Source of the DNA: an uncultured Lachnospiraceae bacterium
GTDB taxonomy: Bacteria > Bacillota > Clostridia > Lachnospirales > Lachnospiraceae
Direction: 5' to 3'
Length of the DNA: 64,000 nt
NCBI GenBank assembly: GCA_945919075.1
Contig: CAMEIX010000013.1
Coordinates: 1-64,000 of the forward strand
The first letter of the stretch is position 1. Each line of letters opens with the position of its first letter. Below, in pieces: positions 24,354 through 33,471 of the stretch. The notes beneath the pieces were generated by a model that was given only the letters and a program-made list of their open reading frames with translations, made no database searches and was not told the DNA's origin. The translations under genes and the position numbers were made by a program.

Positions 24354-25250
24354 ATGAAACAGATTGTGCAACGTACAAAATACTATATTTTGATTCTGTT
24401 GATTGCTTTTACGGGATTGTTGTATTTCGGTAAGGATGACATTTTTGCCAAAACCGGTTTCGGTACAATTTCCGCAGGAGATCATGAGGAGAATTATGAC
24501 CTGTCAGACAATACAGCCTCCGGAAATGATGTCTCAGGCGAGATTACAGGAGGGGATGTGTCCGGCACAGCTGTCTCCGGTAACGATGTTTCCGGTGCGG
24601 ATATAACGGACGGTGATATTTCCGGCAATTCGGTAATAGACCGGCAAAAATACATGACCGTTACCGAAGATTACTTAGATGATGCGCTATTTATCGGGGA
24701 CTCCAGAACGGTTGGCCTTCATGATTATGCAAAACTGGATAATACAACCTTTTATGCATCCACGGGACTTACGGTATACAAAATGTTTACCGCAAAAATT
24801 GCTACCATTCCCGGAAGCAAAAAGAAGGTTACCATTGAAGAAGCATTGGAACAACAGAAATTCAGCAAAATTTATATCATGGTTGGTATCAATGAAATGG
24901 GTACCGGTACCGCGGAAACCTTTAAGCAGAAATACAGTGAGCGTATTGAACGCATAAAGGAGCTGCAGCCGGATGCCATTATCTATATTCAGTCCATCAT
25001 GTTAGTTACGACCGAACGCAGCAACAAGGGAGATTATATCAACAACGAGGGGATTATTGAGCGAAATAATGCCATCGCCGAACTTGCAGATGGAGAGAGG
25101 GTGTTCTATCTGAATGTCAATGAGGCCGTTGCGGATGAGACAGGTGGTCTTGTTTCGGAATATACCTTTGACGGTGTTCACTTAAAAGCAGCCTATGTGG
25201 ACATTTGGAAGAATTATTTGTTAGAGCATGCAATACAATTAGAAGAGTAA
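24354..25250 (+). CDS. Membrane-anchored SGNH hydrolase-like protein, partner of the MBOAT enzyme
   Basis: A 298-residue protein. An N-terminal membrane helix (residues 10-26) is followed by a Ser/Gly/Asp-rich linker in which SGNDVSG-like units recur about six times (residues 50-95), then a GDSL/SGNH domain. Block I is FIGDSRTVGL with the nucleophile Ser, block III is VGINEMG, and block V is TFDGVHL with the Asp-x-x-His pair. Such proteins transfer or remove acyl groups on cell-surface glycans. It begins 29 bases after the MBOAT gene, so the two form a pair. GATGAGGA precedes the ATG. Confidence 0.88.
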   Translation: MKQIVQRTKYYILILLIAFTGLLYFGKDDIFAKTGFGTISAGDHEENYDLSDNTASGNDVSGEITGGDVSGTAVSGNDVSGADITDGDISGNSVIDRQKYMTVTEDYLDDALFIGDSRTVGLHDYAKLDNTTFYASTGLTVYKMFTAKIATIPGSKKKVTIEEALEQQKFSKIYIMVGINEMGTGTAETFKQKYSERIERIKELQPDAIIYIQSIMLVTTERSNKGDYINNEGIIERNNAIAELADGERVFYLNVNEAVADETGGLVSEYTFDGVHLKAAYVDIWKNYLLEHAIQLEE

Positions 25251-25268
25251 AGAAAATTGAGGAAAAAG

Positions 25269-26312
25269 ATGAATATCGTTGATATGCATTGTGATACCAT
25301 ATCTGCGTTATATGAAGAAAGAAAGGGTGGCAGTGATGCCACCCTGTTTCATAATGATCTGCATGTGGATATCCAAAAATTGAAAAAGAGTCATTACCTG
25401 CTACAAAACTTTGCCCTGTTTGTAAAATACGATATGGAGGACCCTTGGGAAAGAACTCTTAAACTTCTGGAAATTTATAAAGCGGAACTGGAGAGAAACG
25501 CGGAGGAGCTGGCACCCGTACTTACCTATGGGGACATCCGTAGGAACCGGGAGAATGGGAAAATATCTGCCATGCTTACCTTAGAGGAAGGCGGGGTGAC
25601 AAGAGGGGATTTAAAGCGCCTCGAATGGCTCTATGAACAGGGAGTACGGATGATTACCGTGTCCTGGAACTTTGAAAACGGGCTGTCTCACCCGAATCTT
25701 TCTGCGGTTTGGGGAAAGGTTTTACGAAAGGAAGGGGCATTTCCCGATGAAGAGGCAAGGAACGCAGCCTTTTTGCGTTATTTGAATACCCCTGAGGAAA
25801 AAAAGGGGCTTACGGAATGTGGCATCGAGTTTATAAGGCGAATGGAAGAACTGGGCATGATTGTGGATGTGTCGCATATGTCCGACAAAGGATTCTATGA
25901 CGTACTTAATAACACGACAAAGCCTTTTGTGGCAAGTCACAGCAATGCCAGGGCGGTATGTCCCTGTGTGCGGAATCTGACCGATGATATGATTTGGAAA
26001 CTGGCGGACAGGGGAGGAGTCATGGGACTTAATTTCTGTGCCGATTTTCTGACGCAGGTTCCCTATGGCACTCATAATCCGGGAACCATTGGAAGCATTG
26101 TAGGTCATGCAAAGCACATTCTGAATGTGGGGGGAGAAGACTGCATCGGCCTTGGCAGTGATTTTGACGGAATTGATACCCATGAAGAACTGCCGGGGGC
26201 AGACCATATGGAAAAACTATGGGATGCCCTTGACGGCAGTGGTTTCTCAGAGCGGCAGATAGAAAAGATTTTTACCCAAAATGTGCTTCGGGTATATAAG
26301 GAAGTTCTGTAG
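25269..26312 (+). CDS. Membrane dipeptidase family protein (peptidase M19)
   Basis: A 347-residue zinc enzyme of the renal dipeptidase family, which cleaves dipeptides, including ones with a D-residue. The metal ligands His7 and Asp9 lie in VDMHCDTIS; the bridging Glu lies in LTLEEGG, a His in DVSHMS and another in VASHSNARAV, and the family motif GLGSDFDG is present. No signal peptide is seen, so it probably acts inside the cell. The ATG is chosen for the GAGGAAAA site. It follows the SGNH gene by 18 bp and is convergent with the HAD gene. Confidence 0.92.
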   Translation: MNIVDMHCDTISALYEERKGGSDATLFHNDLHVDIQKLKKSHYLLQNFALFVKYDMEDPWERTLKLLEIYKAELERNAEELAPVLTYGDIRRNRENGKISAMLTLEEGGVTRGDLKRLEWLYEQGVRMITVSWNFENGLSHPNLSAVWGKVLRKEGAFPDEEARNAAFLRYLNTPEEKKGLTECGIEFIRRMEELGMIVDVSHMSDKGFYDVLNNTTKPFVASHSNARAVCPCVRNLTDDMIWKLADRGGVMGLNFCADFLTQVPYGTHNPGTIGSIVGHAKHILNVGGEDCIGLGSDFDGIDTHEELPGADHMEKLWDALDGSGFSERQIEKIFTQNVLRVYKEVL

Positions 26313-26317
26313 AATGA

Positions 26318-27109
26318 TTAGCAGATTGCCTCATAGAAATCCCGGATGGTTGGGAAGGCATAAGTGGGTTTGTACGGGGAGGCAGCCACTTCGTCGGGAG
26401 TTGCTTCGCCGGTATAAACCACACAGGTATCTACTTCGCCGTTAATGCCGCACAGAATGTCGGTATAAAGACGGTCACCAACAACTATGGTTTCTTCTTT
26501 GGAAAAACCGAAAGTTTCCCTGCATAGATCTACCACCTCCCTGGCCGGTTTGCCGAGGTAAACCGGTTTTTTGCCGGTAGCAGCGGTTAACATATTACAG
26601 ATGGCACCGCAGTCCGGAATAAAGCCAAAATCAATGGGGCAGCAGAGGTCCGGATTGGTTCCGTAGAAAGGAACATCCCTTGTGGTAAGTACTTCACAGG
26701 CAGTGGTCAGTTTCGCATAAGTCAATTCACTGTCATAAGCACAGAGTGCACAGGCAATATCCTCATCGCAGGTTTCCGTAATAAGGAGACCTGCGTTTCT
26801 TAATTCCGCAATAAATGACCGGGTTCCCAGTACATAGATTTTCTTGCCGGAGTAATTCTTTTTTAGAAAAAGCAGGGTAATATAGCCTGCGGTAACAAAC
26901 TGATTTTCCTCTGCAAATATATGAAAAACTTCTGCAAATTTCTTTACATAATCCGCGTTGCTTTTGGTAGAATTATTGGTAATAAAGCATGCCTTTCCGC
27001 CAATCTCATCAATATGCTTAAGAAGATCGGCACTGCCCTCATACAGGGTATTTCCCACTGCAATGGTTCCGTCTATATCAAATAAAAAAAATTTCTTGTT
27101 TTCTAACAT
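26318..27109 (-). CDS. HAD-IIA family hydrolase (NagD-like)
   Basis: A 263-residue phosphatase. Motif I is FLFDIDGTIAVG with the nucleophile Asp, motif II is FITNNSTKS, and the C-terminal GKPAREVVDLC plus VGDRLYTDILCG hold the Lys and the second pair of Asp residues. The cap between motifs II and III is of the IIA type. NagD-like enzymes act on nucleotides, sugar phosphates or 2-phosphoglycolate; the substrate here is not known. GGGAAGATATAA precedes the start. Confidence 0.92.
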   Translation of the reverse strand: MLENKKFFLFDIDGTIAVGNTLYEGSADLLKHIDEIGGKACFITNNSTKSNADYVKKFAEVFHIFAEENQFVTAGYITLLFLKKNYSGKKIYVLGTRSFIAELRNAGLLITETCDEDIACALCAYDSELTYAKLTTACEVLTTRDVPFYGTNPDLCCPIDFGFIPDCGAICNMLTAATGKKPVYLGKPAREVVDLCRETFGFSKEETIVVGDRLYTDILCGINGEVDTCVVYTGEATPDEVAASPYKPTYAFPTIRDFYEAIC

Positions 27110-27222
27110 TTATATCTTCCCTTTCCTGGAAAAGTATTTCCAATATCTCACATATTTACAGGTCAAGCCTTATTATAATGCACTTTTCCGACCTGTTCAA
27201 TACGTGTTTTTACAGTAGTTTA

Positions 27223-27251
27223 TTGATTCACGATGTGTAAAATGGTACAAT
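27223..27251 (+). promoter_or_regulatory. Promoter of the exonuclease III unit
   Basis: TTGATT and TACAAT are 17 bases apart, ending 31 bases before the exonuclease III start. Confidence 0.6.
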
Positions 27252-27282
27252 TAAAAAAATTGAAAAAGATTGGAGAGAAATC

Positions 27283-28038
27283 ATGAAATTAATTTCCTGG
27301 AATGTAAACGGGCTGCGTGCGTGTGTGGATAAGGGATTTATGGATTTTTTTAAGGAGGCGGATGCGGATATCTTCTGTATTCAGGAATCCAAATTGCAGG
27401 AAGGACAGATTACACTGGATCTTCCGGGCTATTATCAGTATTGGAATTATGCCCAGAAAAAGGGGTACTCCGGAACGGCGCTGTTTACCAAAAAGGAACC
27501 CTTAAACGTGACTTATGGAATCGGTGTGGAAGAGCATGACAAAGAAGGTCGTGTCATTACGGCGGAGTTTGATGATTTTTATATGGTGACCGTCTATGTA
27601 CCAAACTCCCAGAGAGAGTTAACCAGACTGGATTATCGTATGACATGGGAAGAAGCATTCCTTTCCTATATTCTGGAACTGGAGAAAAAGAAACCGGTCA
27701 TTTATGCCGGTGACTTAAATGTGGCACATCAGGAAATTGATTTGAAAAATCCCAAGACCAATCATCACAATGCCGGGTTTACGGATGAGGAAAGAGCCTG
27801 CTTTAGTAAGGTGTTGGAAAGCGGATACATTGACACCTTCCGCTATTTCTACCCGGACACCGCAGGTATTTATTCCTGGTGGTCCTACATGTTCAAAGCA
27901 AGAGAAAAGAATGTAGGATGGCGTATTGACTATTTTGTGGCAAGCAAAGCCTTAGAGAGCCGGTTAAAGGATGCCCGGATTCATACCATGGTTATGGGAA
28001 GCGACCATTGTCCGGTAGAATTGGAACTGAAATATTAG
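27283..28038 (+). CDS. xth: Exodeoxyribonuclease III
   Basis: A 251-residue AP endonuclease/3'-exonuclease for base excision repair. The motifs are intact: ISWNVNGLRA, FCIQESKLQ with the metal-binding Glu, AGDLNVAHQEIDL and the terminal GSDHCPVEL with the catalytic Asp-His. GGAGAGAAATC precedes the ATG. The gene is followed after eight bases by a radical SAM gene, which suggests one transcript, although the later genes look more AT-rich. Confidence 0.96.
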   Translation: MKLISWNVNGLRACVDKGFMDFFKEADADIFCIQESKLQEGQITLDLPGYYQYWNYAQKKGYSGTALFTKKEPLNVTYGIGVEEHDKEGRVITAEFDDFYMVTVYVPNSQRELTRLDYRMTWEEAFLSYILELEKKKPVIYAGDLNVAHQEIDLKNPKTNHHNAGFTDEERACFSKVLESGYIDTFRYFYPDTAGIYSWWSYMFKAREKNVGWRIDYFVASKALESRLKDARIHTMVMGSDHCPVELELKY

Positions 28039-28046
28039 GTGCCTAT

Positions 28047-28949
28047 ATGAAGATATCATCATTTTTTTATTTTGCTAAATTTGGTATAAGAACAATCCTG
28101 TTTAAGAAGAAGGATCCTGTTCTTGGAACAATCATTGTTACGGATAAGTGCAATCTGAAATGTAAGCATTGCTCAGTGAATAACATCACTGCAGTTATTC
28201 ATCCGTACGAACAGATTCATGATGAGATGCGTCAGTTATATGAAATGGGAATACGCATTTTGTTTTTCTGTGGGGGAGAAACATTTCTCTGGAAGGACGG
28301 AGAGAGAACCATAAGAGATTTGGTTGTGGAAGCAAAGAAAATGGGTTTTCTCATCGTAAATGTGGTGACGAACGGAACATATCCCCTTGATCTTCCCGAG
28401 GCTGACCTGATATTGCTTAGTCTTGATGGAGATAAAGAACATCATAATGCTGTCAGAGGCGATACCTATGACAAAATTATGGAAAATATAAGTAATGCAA
28501 CCTCGGATAATATTTGTTTTTATATGGCAATTAATCAGATTAATAAAACAGTGATTCAGGATGTGTGTTTAGCTGCCCGTGATACAAAGAATGTTCGGGC
28601 TGTATCCTTTAATTTTCATACTCCATATCCTGATACAAGGGAACTTGCCCTTTCTAAAGAGGAGAAGGTTCAGTGCTGCGAGGTAATTAAAAGAATGATG
28701 CGGGAAGGAATGCCGGTATTTAATTTAAAGAGTGCATTTCCCTATCTGATTCATAATAATTTCCCGACTCCATGTCATCAATGTGTCGTAATGGAAAATG
28801 GTAAACTATCAACCTGCGGAAGATGTATTGATGTGCCCGGGCTCTGTGATGAATGTGGATATTTTTTCGTGGCAGAGTATACACTGCTTTTTAGAGGGAA
28901 TCCAAAGATAATTTTTGAAATGATGAGAACATACCTGCGATATGTTTAG
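28047..28949 (+). CDS. Radical SAM protein, first of a tandem pair
   Basis: A 300-residue enzyme. Cys35, Cys39 and Cys42 in DKCNLKCKHC hold the radical SAM iron-sulfur cluster; FFCGGETFLW is the SAM-binding GGE region and LLSLDGDKEHHNAVRG a typical later strand. The C-terminus carries CHQC and then CGRCIDVPGLCDECG (about residues 246-275), which could bind a further cluster. N-terminal residues 1-20 are basic and hydrophobic, suggesting contact with the membrane. The reaction is unknown. The start is chosen for TAGGTG and lies eight bases after xth. It is followed by a second radical SAM gene seven bases later. Codon use seems more AT-rich than in the neighbours, a by-eye impression. Confidence 0.82.
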   Translation: MKISSFFYFAKFGIRTILFKKKDPVLGTIIVTDKCNLKCKHCSVNNITAVIHPYEQIHDEMRQLYEMGIRILFFCGGETFLWKDGERTIRDLVVEAKKMGFLIVNVVTNGTYPLDLPEADLILLSLDGDKEHHNAVRGDTYDKIMENISNATSDNICFYMAINQINKTVIQDVCLAARDTKNVRAVSFNFHTPYPDTRELALSKEEKVQCCEVIKRMMREGMPVFNLKSAFPYLIHNNFPTPCHQCVVMENGKLSTCGRCIDVPGLCDECGYFFVAEYTLLFRGNPKIIFEMMRTYLRYV

Positions 28950-28956
28950 AGGGAAT

Positions 28957-30210
28957 ATGAGTGTTATTACAAATCTGACACGTATGTGGCTGACACGTAC
29001 TACCAAGCGTTTTACATTTAAAAATGAATATGATAAGCAGCTGCCCTTTGCAGAGTGTCATAATCTTGGATTATACGTTCATATTCCTTTTTGCAAAAGC
29101 ATCTGCAATTTTTGCCCATATTGTAAGGTCGTGTATTCTTCTGAAAAATGTGACCAATACATAGATGCGCTGATTCATGAAATTCATATGGTTGGCAGTA
29201 CTTATCCCGGAAGAAAACAGGTAACAAGTCTCTATTTCGGGGGTGGAACTCCGGTACTTGCCATTAACCGTATCAGGGAGATTATGGATGCGATAAATGA
29301 GCATTTTGTTATAACCGAAGGAATAGGTCTCGAACTTCACCCGGATAATGTAAATGTGGATACACTTACGGCATTAAAGGAAGCCGGAGTAACGAAGATA
29401 AGTATCGGCATTCAATCATTTCAGGATAAATTTCAAAATGTTCTTGGGAGGAAAAAGATTGACATAGAAGCCATGGCAAATGCTTTAGCACAAGTAAGTT
29501 TTGAAACGGTCTCCATGGACTTTATATTTGCTCTTCCTACCCAGACTTTTGAGGATTTAAAGTCCGATATTGAAATGGCATTTAAAAATGGGGCAAATCA
29601 CGTGGCAATTTATCCATTTATAAATTTTACTTTCACGGATAGCAAGGTATCAGCGCTTCCTAAGAAGGAAAAAAGAAAAATGCTGGATGCCATAACAAAT
29701 TATTGCCTTGAAAAGGGATATACCAGAAACTCAATTTGGACTTTTTCATGTGAAAAGCAGGCAAAATATTCTTCCATGACAAGAGATAATTTTCTTGGGT
29801 TTGGATGTTCGGCCACCACACTCCTTAAAGATCAGTTTAAAATTAATACTTTTTCTACAGAGGAATACTTAAAACGAATTGCGGATGGGGAATTACCAAC
29901 ATCACTTACACTCAGATTCTCCAAACGGCAGCGCATGGTATATTACCTTTTCTGGACAGCATATAGTACAAAGGTGGATGAAAGAGATTTTGAAGAGTTT
30001 TTTGGTGTTTCATTAGATAAAATGTACGGATTTGAGATGAAACTGGCAAAGATTCTGGGGTTTGTAACAGAGGATAACGGTATTTATTCCATGACACTTA
30101 AAGGTGCATTTTACTATCACTATTATGAGAATTTTTATACTCTCGCCTACATTGATAAAATGTGGGGGATTATGAGAAGGGAAGCATTTCCGGAAAAAAT
30201 AGAGTTATAA
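28957..30210 (+). CDS. HemW/HemN-like radical SAM protein, second of the pair
   Basis: A 417-residue protein. VHIPFCKSICNFCPYCK (Cys46, Cys50, Cys53) is the cluster site, LYFGGGTPVLA the SAM-binding motif, and ISIGIQSFQDKFQNVLGR the coproporphyrinogen oxidase-type strand; a winged-helix HemN C-terminal domain follows. True HemN acts in heme synthesis and HemW as a heme chaperone, but many relatives do other chemistry. Here it is translated directly behind another radical SAM protein, so a joint unknown modification is more likely than heme synthesis. The ATG at 28957 follows AGAGGG closely; 28942 is an alternative overlapping the previous gene. Confidence 0.82.
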   Translation: MSVITNLTRMWLTRTTKRFTFKNEYDKQLPFAECHNLGLYVHIPFCKSICNFCPYCKVVYSSEKCDQYIDALIHEIHMVGSTYPGRKQVTSLYFGGGTPVLAINRIREIMDAINEHFVITEGIGLELHPDNVNVDTLTALKEAGVTKISIGIQSFQDKFQNVLGRKKIDIEAMANALAQVSFETVSMDFIFALPTQTFEDLKSDIEMAFKNGANHVAIYPFINFTFTDSKVSALPKKEKRKMLDAITNYCLEKGYTRNSIWTFSCEKQAKYSSMTRDNFLGFGCSATTLLKDQFKINTFSTEEYLKRIADGELPTSLTLRFSKRQRMVYYLFWTAYSTKVDERDFEEFFGVSLDKMYGFEMKLAKILGFVTEDNGIYSMTLKGAFYYHYYENFYTLAYIDKMWGIMRREAFPEKIEL

Positions 30211-30380
30211 AGTATTATTGGGTACGGTTCTTGGTTAAATGCAGGAATGACAGGGATATGAAGAGTATTTTTTTCTTGTATAATATTGTCGAATAATGTA
30301 GAATATTATTGAATGGAAAATAAGATAATGTTACTATACAAATAGCAAACTATAAATCTATATACAGGGACAAAAGTGAT

Positions 30381-31700
30381 ATGAAACCAGAAGAATCAGA
30401 AGATTTTTATGACATTTCAGATTATCATCGTCTTAGATGTCTGGGAGATGATGTTAATGACATATTGTTGGTTGTTCTAAAAAATATTGCAGTGGGTGTA
30501 GGTCTGTTCGAGGTTGGGGAACAGGTGCGCTCAGTGTATTTGAATGAAGCTTATTTTGCATGTGTGGGTTATACAAAGGAACAGTATAGGAATTCTTACC
30601 ACAATATTCTTTCCACACTTCTTCCGGAGGATGCAGTAATATTAAAGGAATGTATAGGGGAACATGCACCGAAGGGAGAGGATATCCAGTGTACCTTCAG
30701 AGGATACAGAGCGGACGGAAGTCTGAACTGGTTTGAGATACATGGTGTAGCGTTGGAGAATAGGAATAGTACGAATCCCTTATACCTTACGGTAATCAAT
30801 AACATTACGGAAGAGAAAAATTATGAGAATAGCCTGAATGCATTGAAGAGTGCTAATGCAAAGCTTATGATGCAGGAGGAAAGATATAAGATCCTCGAAG
30901 CCACAGCGCAGGGATTATTGTTCGAATACTATCCGGACAGTGATACCATGATCTTTTCTTACAATTTTCCCGATAATAAAAAACGCAGAGAAATTAGTAA
31001 TTATAGTGAGTTTATGGTGACTTCGCCTCTGGTTCACAGCTCTCATCAGCAGAAGTTTAAGGATGCTTTGTGGGGAGCATGTGAGAAAGAGACGGAAGGG
31101 AACCTGGAGTATCTGTCGTTGGTGTCTGGTGGAGGCTACCGCTGGCACAATACCCATTATAAAAGTGTGGCAGATGAGGATGGGAAAATTCTCAGTGTTA
31201 TGGGACTCATCGAGGATATCCATGAAGAGAAGATGGAGAAAAACAACCTGAACATCAGAGCGGAAAGAGATGGTCTTACAAATCTGTACCGTAAAGAAAC
31301 GGTGTTCGAAAAAATGGATGAGTATCTAAAAGAAAATCCGGAAGGAGAGTTTTTCTTTATCATAATCGACCTGGATGATTTCAAGAATATCAATGACAAA
31401 TATGGCCATCAGTACGGAGATGAAGTCCTGAAAAAAGTTGCCAAAGACATAATAGGACTTTTTGGAGAGACCGGAATATTGGGAAGATTCGGTGGAGATG
31501 AGTTTGTCATCCTCACAAGAGATATGGCAAAGTGTGACGTGGAGAAACAGTTGAATAAGCTCAAGGAGACCAATCGTTTCAGCGCCGGTGTCGTACAGTG
31601 GTGTCCGGGTGAGTGCATTAAGGATATCTTTGACAGAGCTGACCACGGAATGTATCAGGTGAAAGCGTCAAATAAAAATGGAATATTATTCTGTGATTAG
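30381..31700 (+). CDS. PAS-GGDEF diguanylate cyclase
   Basis: A 439-residue soluble signalling protein. Residues 25-150 form a PAS-like sensor domain, residues 165-285 a second one (with GGYRWHNTHYKSV and VMGLIEDIHEEK), and residues 295-437 a GGDEF domain with RAERDGLTNLYRK, FIIIDLDDFKNINDKYGH and RFGGDEFVI near residue 371. The active-site residues for making cyclic di-GMP from two GTP are intact. The inhibitory RxxD site, normally ending five residues before GGDEF, is absent (GETG instead), so product inhibition may be weak. There is no membrane segment; the signal is unknown. The ribosome site is weak. Confidence 0.92.
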   Translation: MKPEESEDFYDISDYHRLRCLGDDVNDILLVVLKNIAVGVGLFEVGEQVRSVYLNEAYFACVGYTKEQYRNSYHNILSTLLPEDAVILKECIGEHAPKGEDIQCTFRGYRADGSLNWFEIHGVALENRNSTNPLYLTVINNITEEKNYENSLNALKSANAKLMMQEERYKILEATAQGLLFEYYPDSDTMIFSYNFPDNKKRREISNYSEFMVTSPLVHSSHQQKFKDALWGACEKETEGNLEYLSLVSGGGYRWHNTHYKSVADEDGKILSVMGLIEDIHEEKMEKNNLNIRAERDGLTNLYRKETVFEKMDEYLKENPEGEFFFIIIDLDDFKNINDKYGHQYGDEVLKKVAKDIIGLFGETGILGRFGGDEFVILTRDMAKCDVEKQLNKLKETNRFSAGVVQWCPGECIKDIFDRADHGMYQVKASNKNGILFCD

Positions 31701-31709
31701 AATTTTAAG

Positions 31710-31745
31710 AGTTGGAACTGTTTTGATTACAGTTTCAACTTTTTC
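31710..31745 (+). terminator. Intrinsic terminator of the diguanylate cyclase gene
   Basis: AGTTGGAACTGT and ACAGTTTCAACT pair with one mismatch around a seven-base loop, followed by five T residues. Confidence 0.85.
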
Positions 31746-31882
31746 TTTCGTATTTCAGAAGTCAGTGGAGAAAAGCAAGAGTATATTATGGTTTGCAAAC
31801 TGTAATTTGACAGATTATAATGAGATGAAACAGGAGCGATTTAAAAAAGAGATTTTAGGGGAGATTTTCAGCGGAGGCATAA

Positions 31883-32491
31883 ATGGGAAGTGACGAATTA
31901 GATTGGGAAAAACGCTTGAAAATTCATACGTTTGGCAGGGATGCCAGCAATTCTGATAATTACCGATATCCCTATGAGCCGACCAATTATTGCGTTCTGG
32001 AACGACTGGCAAACAGCAATCTGATCGGTAAGAAAAACACCATGATTGATTATGGTTGTGGGAAAGGCCGGGTGGGTTTTTTTATGTCTTTTCAGACCGG
32101 ATGCAGAACCATCGGAATTGAATTTGATGAGCGTCTGTACCAAAAGGCTGAGGAAAACAAACATACTGCGGTATCGGGGCAAAAGGTAGAGCTTCTTTTA
32201 GAGAATGCAGAAGAACATATTGTAGAAGAAAAAGCAGACCGTTTCTATTTTTTTAATCCGTTTTCCATTGGGATTTTGCAGAGTGTGTTGGGAAAGATTA
32301 TGGATTCCTATTACCACAACCCCAGAGAAATGTTTTTGTTTTTTTACTATCCGTCGGATGAATATGTGGCATTTCTGATGACGGTTCCCGAATTGGAATT
32401 TTATGATGATATCGATTGCAGGGATCTGTTTTTAAGTGCTTCGGACAGGGAGAAAATTTTAGTCTTCACTCTGCCGGGGATAGAAGAATAA
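31883..32491 (+). CDS. SAM-dependent class I methyltransferase
   Basis: A 202-residue enzyme with MIDYGCGKGRVGFFMS (about residues 53-68) as the SAM-binding loop and GIEFDERLYQKAEEN as the acidic second motif. The substrate cannot be read; the FFNPFSIGIL region, where an acidic or NPP-type motif would lie, resembles small-molecule rather than DNA methyltransferases. AGCGGAGG precedes the ATG. It probably begins a run with the DUF89, EIIC and hydrolase genes (gaps of 55, 16 and 32 bp). Confidence 0.87.
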   Translation: MGSDELDWEKRLKIHTFGRDASNSDNYRYPYEPTNYCVLERLANSNLIGKKNTMIDYGCGKGRVGFFMSFQTGCRTIGIEFDERLYQKAEENKHTAVSGQKVELLLENAEEHIVEEKADRFYFFNPFSIGILQSVLGKIMDSYYHNPREMFLFFYYPSDEYVAFLMTVPELEFYDDIDCRDLFLSASDREKILVFTLPGIEE

Positions 32492-32546
32492 AAGGGCGGT
32501 AAGGAGCTGAAGCGGTGCTGTCAGCCTTAAAATCTGGAGGAAATAA

Positions 32547-33455
32547 ATGAGAGTCATAGACAGTTGTGCGAAATGCCTGCTTGACAGGCAGATTGCAAAA
32601 GCGAACCGGAGTCATCATCCGGAAAACAGGGACGAGTTTATCAGACAGGTAAAGGAATTGCTTGCGAATCGTAAGGAAGAGGATTCTGCACCTTATCTGG
32701 TGTCTCTTTTTAATGAACTTTATGAGAAATATTTTGGTGAGGCAGCAAGTTTCAGGGATATAAAGAAAGAATATAATGACCTTGTACTTTCCATGGAAGA
32801 GGACCTTGAAGCAAAAATTCTGGGAACCGGTGCAAAAGGGACGGATACGGAAGACTACCGGCAGGAGGATGAAAATAAGGCAGCCCTTGCAAGGGCTATT
32901 CTCTATGCACGCGTCGGTAACTATATTGATTTCGGTGCCATGAATCATGTGGACAAGGGTACTTTTTTGAAACTCTTTGATGATGCCGTATTTCGTGAAG
33001 AGGATGGAAAAACTTTTGAAAAGTTTTATAAGGAATGCGGGCAGGCAAAGAATTTTTTGCTGATAACAGATAATTGCGGAGAAATTGTTTTGGATAAGCT
33101 CTTTTTGCGTATATTAAAAAGATGTTTTCCGGAACTTAGCGTGAAGGTTTTGGTGCGGGGAAAAGAAGTCTTAAACGATGCCACCATGGAAGATGCCATT
33201 TATGTAGGAATGGAGAAAGAGGCCAAAGTCATTCCAAACGGAACCGCTGTGGCGGGCACCATTTATGAAATGATTACAGAAGAGGCAAAACAGGCCATGG
33301 ATGAGGCAGATGTCGTTCTGGCAAAGGGACAGGGAAATTATGAATCCATGGCAGGACTTGGCAGGCATGTATATTATGCATTTCTTTGTAAATGCGAGCT
33401 GTTTACCACGCGTTTCGGTGTACCGCTTCTTACCGGGATGTTTGTGGCGGAATAG
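32547..33455 (+). CDS. DUF89/ARMT1-like damage-control phosphatase
   Basis: A 302-residue metal-dependent enzyme. The active-site motifs are LLITDNCGEIVLDK (about residues 169-182, with the metal-binding Asp and Asn), LNDATMEDA with an Asn-Asp pair, and AKGQGNYESM. The N-terminal DSCAKCLLDRQI matches the prokaryotic subgroup. Family members remove phosphate from damaged sugar phosphates or related metabolites. The physiological substrate is unknown. A GGAGG site stands eight bases before the ATG. It lies between a methyltransferase and an EIIC gene. Confidence 0.9.
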   Translation: MRVIDSCAKCLLDRQIAKANRSHHPENRDEFIRQVKELLANRKEEDSAPYLVSLFNELYEKYFGEAASFRDIKKEYNDLVLSMEEDLEAKILGTGAKGTDTEDYRQEDENKAALARAILYARVGNYIDFGAMNHVDKGTFLKLFDDAVFREEDGKTFEKFYKECGQAKNFLLITDNCGEIVLDKLFLRILKRCFPELSVKVLVRGKEVLNDATMEDAIYVGMEKEAKVIPNGTAVAGTIYEMITEEAKQAMDEADVVLAKGQGNYESMAGLGRHVYYAFLCKCELFTTRFGVPLLTGMFVAE

Positions 33456-33471
33456 AGTACGAAAATAGGAC

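Noticed and set aside
28957-30210. Annotation of the second radical SAM gene as hemN or hemW
   Set aside because: Only the general family motifs are shared; the context of a tandem radical SAM pair and no heme genes does not support a heme role.
31678-31893. 71-codon frame between the diguanylate cyclase and the methyltransferase
   Set aside because: It overlaps the end of the first gene, contains that gene's terminator and the start of the next gene, and has no ribosome site.
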